A stretch of DNA of 64,000 bases from Albifimbria verrucaria (lineage: Eukaryota; Ascomycota; Sordariomycetes; Hypocreales; Stachybotryaceae), in the NCBI GenBank assembly GCA_020081605.1, contig JAHREC010000023.1, positions 186,001 to 250,000 on the forward strand, given 5' to 3'. A model generated the notes under the pieces. It was not told the DNA's origin, searched no databases, and worked only from the letters and a program-made list of their open reading frames with translations. The position numbers were made by a program, and so were the translations under genes. Shown here piece after piece: positions 58,031 through 64,000 of the stretch (within the stretch, counting starts at the first letter, position 1; the number at the start of each line of letters is the position of its first letter).

Positions 58031-59235
58031 TTATAGCGTTCGCCTCCACGAACCTGTGAATAAATGCATTACCAGTGCGGATTCAGGGATCGTCCCGTCG
58101 TTCGTGCTAAGAGAATGCACCTGGCCCATGCCGAATCCATCTACCGGAAGGACGAGGACATCATCCCATAAGACTGGCTGCTGCATGTGAGAAAGATCTC
58201 GTGTCGTCTTTAAAGATATATCGTGCTGTTGTAGATACTCGAAGACAACATCAGTCCATGCTGCTGGGCCTGTCGAGTTCAGGACTTCAAAGTTTGTCAG
58301 CTGCAGCTCTGCCACCTCCATACCATAAGAAGCAGAGAGTGCCTGCACAGACTGGAAGATTCTATCGACCATACGTCGAAATATCGGATGCCCAGGAGCT
58401 GCTGCTATCGTCCATTGACAAAACTGCACCCAGTGAGGTATCTCCGGCCATCTTGTATCGTCCCCACGCTGATCGTATTCAATACCAACCACCAGTCGAA
58501 CTTTGTTCTGGATCTGAGGGTTTATCCACGTGGAAATAGGCTTCAACGCTATGGTGTCTAAATCACTATAGACTCCTCCTTCAACACTCAGAAGGAGATA
58601 TCGTAGCAAGTCTGATTTCATGCCAACATTTGGCAGGTTGCGGTACATCTCGATCAATTGTGGCTCGGCAGCGAAATGGTGTGCAAGGAACTGCTCACTG
58701 CCATTTTGGCCCATGAGATTGCTACGGCGTGTCCTGATGTCAGTTCAACAAGACTTCTGAATAAAAACATACAGTCTCTGCAGTACCACTGGTACGCAAG
58801 ACGTCACCATAAGAAAAGGACAAAGAACTTTCGGTTGACATGGAAAAAGAGGAAGAGGCAAAACTGAACTGACTAGGCGTAACCCATGTTCATTGCGAGC
58901 CATGAAGGTATATATTGGAGGTATTCAGCGGCAGGCAAGGTGTCGGCATCGTCTGGGTGTAGGGGCAAGTGAATCTGCCATATTTTAGGCGGAATCAGAC
59001 TATGTGTGACCTGGAAAACATTATCGTCGTTGACTTTTTGCAGAAATCCATGGTGTAGACCAAAATCTGCTTCGTGCCCATAGGTTTGCGTGCACCTGAG
59101 TTGTGGGATATGGCTCAGTACGAAGATGCTGATAGCTGCAGATATTGCTCCAAGAGGCGAGAGTTGAACTCGTCTCGTAAGATGTTTTGGAAACACTGTT
59201 GGAAATTTCTGAAGTTTTTTGTTTGGCTGACGCAT
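58031..59235 (-). CDS. OCH1-like GT32 glycosyltransferase
   Basis: Exons 59235-58874 and 58721-58031 join across a 152-bp intron (donor GTCAGT, acceptor CGTAG) in phase 2, giving 350 residues. A hydrophobic signal-anchor (GAISAAISIFVLSHIPQL, residues 28-45) implies type II Golgi topology. IPPKIWQIHLP begins the catalytic domain, and GMKSDLLRYLLLSVEGGVYSD is followed by LDT, giving the DxD (DLD) metal and sugar-nucleotide site. These define the Gly_transf_sug/OCH1 (GT32) family, which adds mannose or related sugars to N-glycans or glycolipids; the sugar cannot be inferred. Fungi carry many such paralogues. The gene appears intact. Confidence 0.85.
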
Positions 59236-59932
59236 TTTTTAATACAGGATTATGGAACAAGTACGTGGACGAGTGTGTGCATAAAACTGAAAAAACTGCT
59301 CTGTGGCGCGGTTAAAGACGCGGTAGCCATCTCTAAATGAATCCTTGATGAGAGGATGCAAGCGGGTCCTTGTCCAATGGTCAAGGGATAATATAAGACA
59401 GTTACCGGGGCATTTTTGCTGTGAATTCGGAATATTGCGGCAAGAAATTCTACATAATCTTGATCGACTTACACATTCATGGTTTTAAGAAATCACCTAA
59501 GGTTAAACATATAGGGTAGCTTGAGAAACGACGGACAAAGAAGCTCGTACTTGCATTAGAACGAAAAGCGATGCTACAAACCATATCCCGCGCTTGTTCT
59601 CGGCACCACGCATGTCGCAGATTATCTCACGAACTTTTAATAAAAGTGCACACCCGTGACGCCCCATTCCGACAAGGAAAGTAGCATACACGTTAACCTT
59701 TATCTCCCTCTGAAATCCAATTATTTCGATGGCTACATTTGCTCATGGAAAACCCCTAAATTAGACACCAGCTCATGTTTCAAAATCGAAGTCTATATTG
59801 GACAACAGTCTTATACTGGCAACCCCATAGCTGTTGACAGTATTGCGACAGCTTTGGTGTATAAGATATATGACCTGCTCGATGGCACATATTCCCAGCT
59901 TCTCCATATCACCTGGAGTCTTCGTAGCCATT
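59236..59932. other. Intergenic, nothing recognised
   Basis: Probable divergent promoter between the minus-strand glycosyltransferase and the plus-strand membrane protein. Confidence 0.35.
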
Positions 59933-60678
59933 ATGGATCCGCATCTCGACTGGCGGACTAGGTTTTATCTATCCTGGGCCCCTGAGAGTAGGTTTCGTCG
60001 TTTAACCACAGACCCTCGTCCCTTAAGAACGTTCCGACATTTTGCACAAGTTGCCGCTCCGCTTTGTATCAGCCTAATTTTCTTCAGCCTTATCATATCG
60101 GCTGACCATGACATACCTAGGTTGGCCGAGCTCTATAGTGCGCAAATAAATACAATTATTTCAGCGGGGGCTAATGGGCAGTCAACTCGAGAACAGAAGC
60201 AATATATGTACATGAGGCGATCTGGTAATTGTATGTAACCTCGAGTGGTTCTTGGAGTATGGCTACTAACTGCCTCTAGCTAACTCCAACATTGTTGGTT
60301 TAATCGATGATGTCGACACGTTTGCTGTAGGGGAGAAACTGAATACCATAGATATTCTAAATTTGATGGGCTTTTGGTATACAATTGCAGCCATCTCTTG
60401 CATTGCATTAGCCATGACCGGAAGCTTTTTCAATTGCCGGTTCTACAATTTCCACGCCATCAACATACTCCCATTGGGCCTCGCCATACTGTCGGGTATA
60501 TCAGTGTCCGTTCTCCAAACTCTAGAATTTCTCCATGCCGAAGCACTAGATTACACGATCGGAAGGGTGAGAATTGTGGGGAGGGGGTAAATCATGCCTT
60601 GCCCTGACTTGGGTCTCGACAGGTTTGTTACCCATAGTATCGTGGTATTGGTATTCGCTGCGGCGAAGGTTGATTTGA
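59933..60678 (+). CDS. Four-helix membrane protein, paralogue of the 12.6-kb gene
   Basis: Exons 59933-60230 and 60280-60566 join across a 49-bp intron (donor GTATGT, branch TACTAAC) in phase 1. A second intron (60567-60622, GTGAGA...GACAG) leads to a very short final frame (stop at 60637). If the GGG before the donor had one more G, the last exon would read a fourth hydrophobic helix (LLPIVSWYWYSL) to a stop at 60678. Helices: PLCISLIFFSLIIS, FWYTIAAISCIALAM and LPLGLAILSGISVSVL. The CRFYNFH block before the third helix matches NYRFYSYH in the 12600-13263 protein, suggesting common descent. Function unknown; SUR7/PalI-like topology. Confidence 0.55.
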
Positions 60679-61028
60679 GACTATTTTTCCAAATATACGA
60701 TACAACGTACCGTAGCTTAACTATGTTCATCTTGTCTTTTAGATGCTTTAGAGTTTATCAGCGTATTCGTGATATACTACAGGCTTCATACTTTGAATAA
60801 GAGAGTGGATTCGCCTTGCACAGCTACATATTTCTTTCAAAGTGCGTACATATAATACTCTGTATATATATCTTGCCTATAAGTGCATAGAGGAAACTTT
60901 GAATATGCCTTTTGCGGCGGCTGCTACATTAAACTGAGCCGGGCGATCAATAGTCCTGAGCATATCGCATTTCTTTTGTCAAATTTAATTGTTTTTTTCT
61001 TCAGAGCTACATATTGATAGAGAATAAT

Positions 61029-61442
61029 TTACTGTAAACTTTCCCTGGACTGGAGACCCATTCGTCTTCGATATGATCTCGTCACAGGCCTGCTTGTGGT
61101 AATCGCCCTCTTCGCATCGCCTTGGCCATGGCTCAATACCTCCTCAATATTCTTCATTCTATCTTCTAGGCCTTGTATCAAATTGATGATTTTGGTTGTT
61201 GTCTCAGCATCTCCCACAGAATGGCTAGCATTCATTATTGTCTTTATCTCATTTTCGATGTTATTTAGCTTCTGGGAAAGACCAGATCCAATGCTTGAAA
61301 CCTGGTGCAAATCTTGACTCAATGTTGCACTAAACTTAGGCGCGATCATTGTGATTCCAGGGAGAATTTCTGCTAAGATTTGTAGCAAGCATTGTCGAAT
61401 ATGTTTAAGAAGATCTGATGATGTGCTGTTTTGGCTGTCCAT
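61029..61442 (-). CDS. Small helical coiled-coil protein
   Basis: The ATG at 61442 gives 137 residues, almost entirely helical, with two heptad-like segments (GSGLSQKLNNIENEIKTIMN and NLIQGLEDRMKNIEEVL) and a basic end (SYRRRMGLQSRESLQ). No intron or domain is recognised. Such short coiled-coil frames can be N-terminal oligomerisation parts of larger fungal proteins; nothing downstream continues it. Confidence 0.45.
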   Translation of the reverse strand: MDSQNSTSSDLLKHIRQCLLQILAEILPGITMIAPKFSATLSQDLHQVSSIGSGLSQKLNNIENEIKTIMNASHSVGDAETTTKIINLIQGLEDRMKNIEEVLSHGQGDAKRAITTSRPVTRSYRRRMGLQSRESLQ

Positions 61443-62535
61443 ATCAGGCAGTTGAGTCTACTGTTTTTCTATAACACCGCACTTAGATCCGAACCATAAG
61501 GTAGGTAGATCTATGCTGGCAGCAGGTAACCTTTAAAGAATTTCCCTCCTCAAAATTATGCTGAGAATAGGAGTTAGCATGAGGCTTAAGTATTGATAGG
61601 AGAGGATCTATTCATGAAGAATGTGTGACGTGCTGTTATTCATCTTATGGTAACTTTGGTTGTCTTTTTATTTAAAATTATCAGTTTGCCTCTGCCGTGC
61701 AGCCAAAATTGGATATGAGAAGCTTGACCTCCCATACACCATTAGCACCATGTTGAAGATATTGATGATAAATGGTGATCCTTCTTTCAGCAGGATAAGT
61801 GATTTAAAAAATCTCATCGGTTCCTTGAGATCCTGGTTTTTACTACGTCTAGGAGTCCTCGTTTTTTCCCGTTATCTATATTTTATTATTTTCTAGATGC
61901 TCACTATTCGCGCTGTCTTCTGCCGGCACATTGGCTGCATATGTCACATAGAATGGCAAGACGGTCCGGGGACCATACTTAAGATCATGCAGAGTACCCG
62001 CTTTCGACGAAAGGGATGTCGGGGGTTTCAATTGATCCAAGTTATCTGGCAATGGGGCCACGGCTTTTGCTAAAACCCACGCCATCCATTTCGTCGAAGG
62101 CGGTAGGTAAGGTGGGCCTCACAAGGCGAGCTGTCAGTTCGTCCATCGCTGCTTGTCTGACTAGTTAGTTGGTATTCATTTAACATTTTCATTGATCCCT
62201 GTCTTAATCCCACCTTGTTATGCAGGTGTGTAAATTACGTGTTCCTTGCCCCACCACCCGCCGCTGCATTTTCAGCTTTCATCGCCTTTCTGACCCGGGC
62301 TTCATCGTGCCATGTGACGTGATTACCTGCGGGTTTATTTCGTACCTCGTAGAACTGGGTACAGGGGCTGTAGTGGTAGAGGCTGCTACATCTCCCACAT
62401 CTTCGTGGCGGGAGTGGTCTGTACCGAGTTCTGGCCATGGTACGATTGAGGGTAGCTCGTTTTGGTGGATGTTCCAGGCATGATGTCCGCAAATATCGTA
62501 ACAATTGGATCCCTGAGCGGTAGGATTAGTCCAAA
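61443..62535. other. Intergenic, nothing recognised
   Basis: No coding frame could be supported on either strand. Confidence 0.35.
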
Positions 62536-62660
<125 letters not shown>

Positions 62661-63349
62661 CCGTAATTTAGTCAAAGGGTGTCGCGGGATTTCAAAGTTA
62701 ACAGTTCTTAGCGCAACCCGTACAAGTCACTGCGGCCAAGGCAACCGTACTCTGAAGTACCGTCCCCAAATAGTTTAGCGCGAGTGAAAGATCCAATTCT
62801 GGCCGTTATGAATTTCACACCTGGCTTGAGCATACGCCAGCTTCCGTCCATTTGATGATGTTTAAATTCTCTGAATATCCTCATGCATTTCGCTCGCTGA
62901 GTGTTTACTTCCGTCACAGCGCTCTGTCTCAGATGGTCTTCCCTTCTGGGCAGCTGAGCTACTGATAGTCCAATGGAAACTGAATCATGCAGCGCCAGCG
63001 CACTAGCCCCCATATTCGGCGGCCAATCCCGCATAATTTGGCGGCAAATAGAGTTACATCGGCAAGGGCCCCTGGTTTCTCTAGACCACCAACCAGCCTT
63101 TTTTTCGCCCACCATTAAAGCACTGCTCCTGCTCGAGAAAAAACATCAAGAAGATGCCGTGAGCTGTGCAAGCAGTGCAATAGCTATGGGCGCCTCATGG
63201 AAAGCCATAGAAACATTTGGAAACTAAGTAGAAAGAGGCCACGTGTCCACTTTTCGAATGAGCAGGCGGTCGGGGAGTCAACGGCCCCTCCCAAACTCGC
63301 TGCCCAGTCACCTCCTCCTTGCATATTTGCCATATGAGGGTGAGACATC
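62661..63349. other. Intergenic, nothing recognised
   Basis: A 136-codon minus-strand frame at 62708-63115 looks non-coding and was not called. Confidence 0.35.
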
Positions 63350-64000
63350 ATGACAACTGAAAATTTCCAATTCTGGGAGGATTTCATTCCAGATTACAGT
63401 ACGCCAGATCCCGTGACGGCTTTCATTTGTAGCCCTAGTCCCAGTCCCAGTCTCGACTCTAGCCGGAGACTCGACAACGATGAGACTGAACGAGCCGACC
63501 GCGGAGAGAAACCAAGCGATGGGCGACTTCCACTTCTACATCGAGCTGAATGGCAGGAAGATATGCGATACGATGAAATAAATCCTATCTGCATCCACTA
63601 TGATTTGCAATGGAAGATCTCCCGGCGAGAGAATAAGCGAGCAAAACTCGTTCATGAGGATATTGTGTCCAGTGTCGTCCTTGCCCCAAGCGATTTTTGG
63701 GAAGAAAGCCTTCAACAACAGGTGAAAGGTATTCTGCAAAACAAAGATCACTTCCCAGGGACTACATATAAACGCTGTGAAACAAGGATTAAAATTTCGG
63801 TCGCTGGGACTCGTGGAAATGGTCTGAAGAAGGACTTTCCGCACGAGAACATTGACTGGGAGCCCATAGATACACACTTGGAGGGCCTTGGTGGCTTCTT
63901 CAGCAAAGGTAAGAAGATATTACTATTTGTGGAATTTTTCTACAAGGAGGTCATCGATGAATCCACGGCGATGATGGGAACGAGAAAGAGGAAATCTCGA
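63350..64000 (+). CDS. Conserved fungal protein of unknown function, partial (runs off right edge)
   Basis: The ATG at 63350 opens a frame without stops for 217 codons to the window end. The N-terminus is Ser/Pro-rich (SPSPSPSLDSSRR). From about residue 85 a conserved-looking core appears: PICIHYDLQWKIS, then SSVVLAPSDFWEESL, ENIDWEPIDTHLEGLGGFF and GKKILLFVEFFY. The W-x-K...VLAPS.FW...IDW.....L...G..F..GK pattern is one I associate with an uncharacterised fungal family, without a known function. The 3' end lies outside the window. Confidence 0.65.
   Translation, partial: MTTENFQFWEDFIPDYSTPDPVTAFICSPSPSPSLDSSRRLDNDETERADRGEKPSDGRLPLLHRAEWQEDMRYDEINPICIHYDLQWKISRRENKRAKLVHEDIVSSVVLAPSDFWEESLQQQVKGILQNKDHFPGTTYKRCETRIKISVAGTRGNGLKKDFPHENIDWEPIDTHLEGLGGFFSKGKKILLFVEFFYKEVIDESTAMMGTRKRKSR

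Noticed and set aside
62708..63115. 136-codon minus-strand frame
   Set aside because: No motif, unusual composition, and lies next to low-complexity DNA; no reason to prefer it over chance.

Overview
The window looks like nuclear DNA of a filamentous ascomycete, most likely an Aspergillus/Penicillium-type eurotiomycete. The evidence is short introns (about 48-110 bp) with GTANGT/GTNNGY donors and CTAAC/CTGAC-like branch points, wide AT-rich intergenic DNA, and fungal families such as F-box/LRR, F-box/ankyrin, patatin and nucleoside-phosphorylase modules, a BcABA3-type terpene synthase and an OCH1-type glycosyltransferase. No bacterial, organellar or viral features were seen. Gene density is low and many loci are degraded, as expected of an accessory or subtelomere-like region rather than a core housekeeping block; no telomere array is present.

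Layout. 1-9.4 kb: a C2H2 gene running off the left edge, an orphan nucleoside-phosphorylase module, a decayed gene, a divergent G1 cyclin, a small two-exon gene, an ankyrin relic and a three-exon unknown gene. 10-19.6 kb: an ankyrin protein, a four-helix membrane protein, F-box/LRR genes, and a retroelement-like insertion between identical 133-bp direct repeats. 19.7-25 kb: a P450 relic beside an intact alpha-ionylideneethane-synthase-like (BcABA3 family) gene, then a Ser/Thr-rich gene. 26-32 kb: a gene with 42-residue tandem repeats, a small secreted protein, then a divergent histone H3 variant between two related inverted-repeat elements, followed by a SET-domain gene. 33-46 kb: a basic-tailed unknown protein, an F-box/ankyrin gene, a class I terpene synthase and a RING-patatin phospholipase gene. 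46-64 kb: F-box genes, a coiled-coil gene, a JmjC/cupin-like gene, an acidic protein, a second P450 relic, an OCH1-like glycosyltransferase, a second four-helix membrane protein related to the one at 12.6 kb, and a partial conserved fungal gene at the right edge.

Two themes stand out. First, chromatin: a histone H3 paralogue that keeps the K4/K9/K14/K36 tail positions but lacks K27-S28 and has a C-terminal extension lies about 0.8 kb from a SET-domain gene, with a JmjC-like gene 23 kb away. Second, specialised metabolism: two sesquiterpene-synthase-like genes of unrelated folds, with two P450 relics. A caution applies throughout: many frameshifts sit at short homopolymer runs, and most are repaired by adding a single base. 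Several apparently broken genes may therefore be consensus errors, not pseudogenes. All gene models are read from sequence alone; exon boundaries are inferred from splice signals and reading phase.
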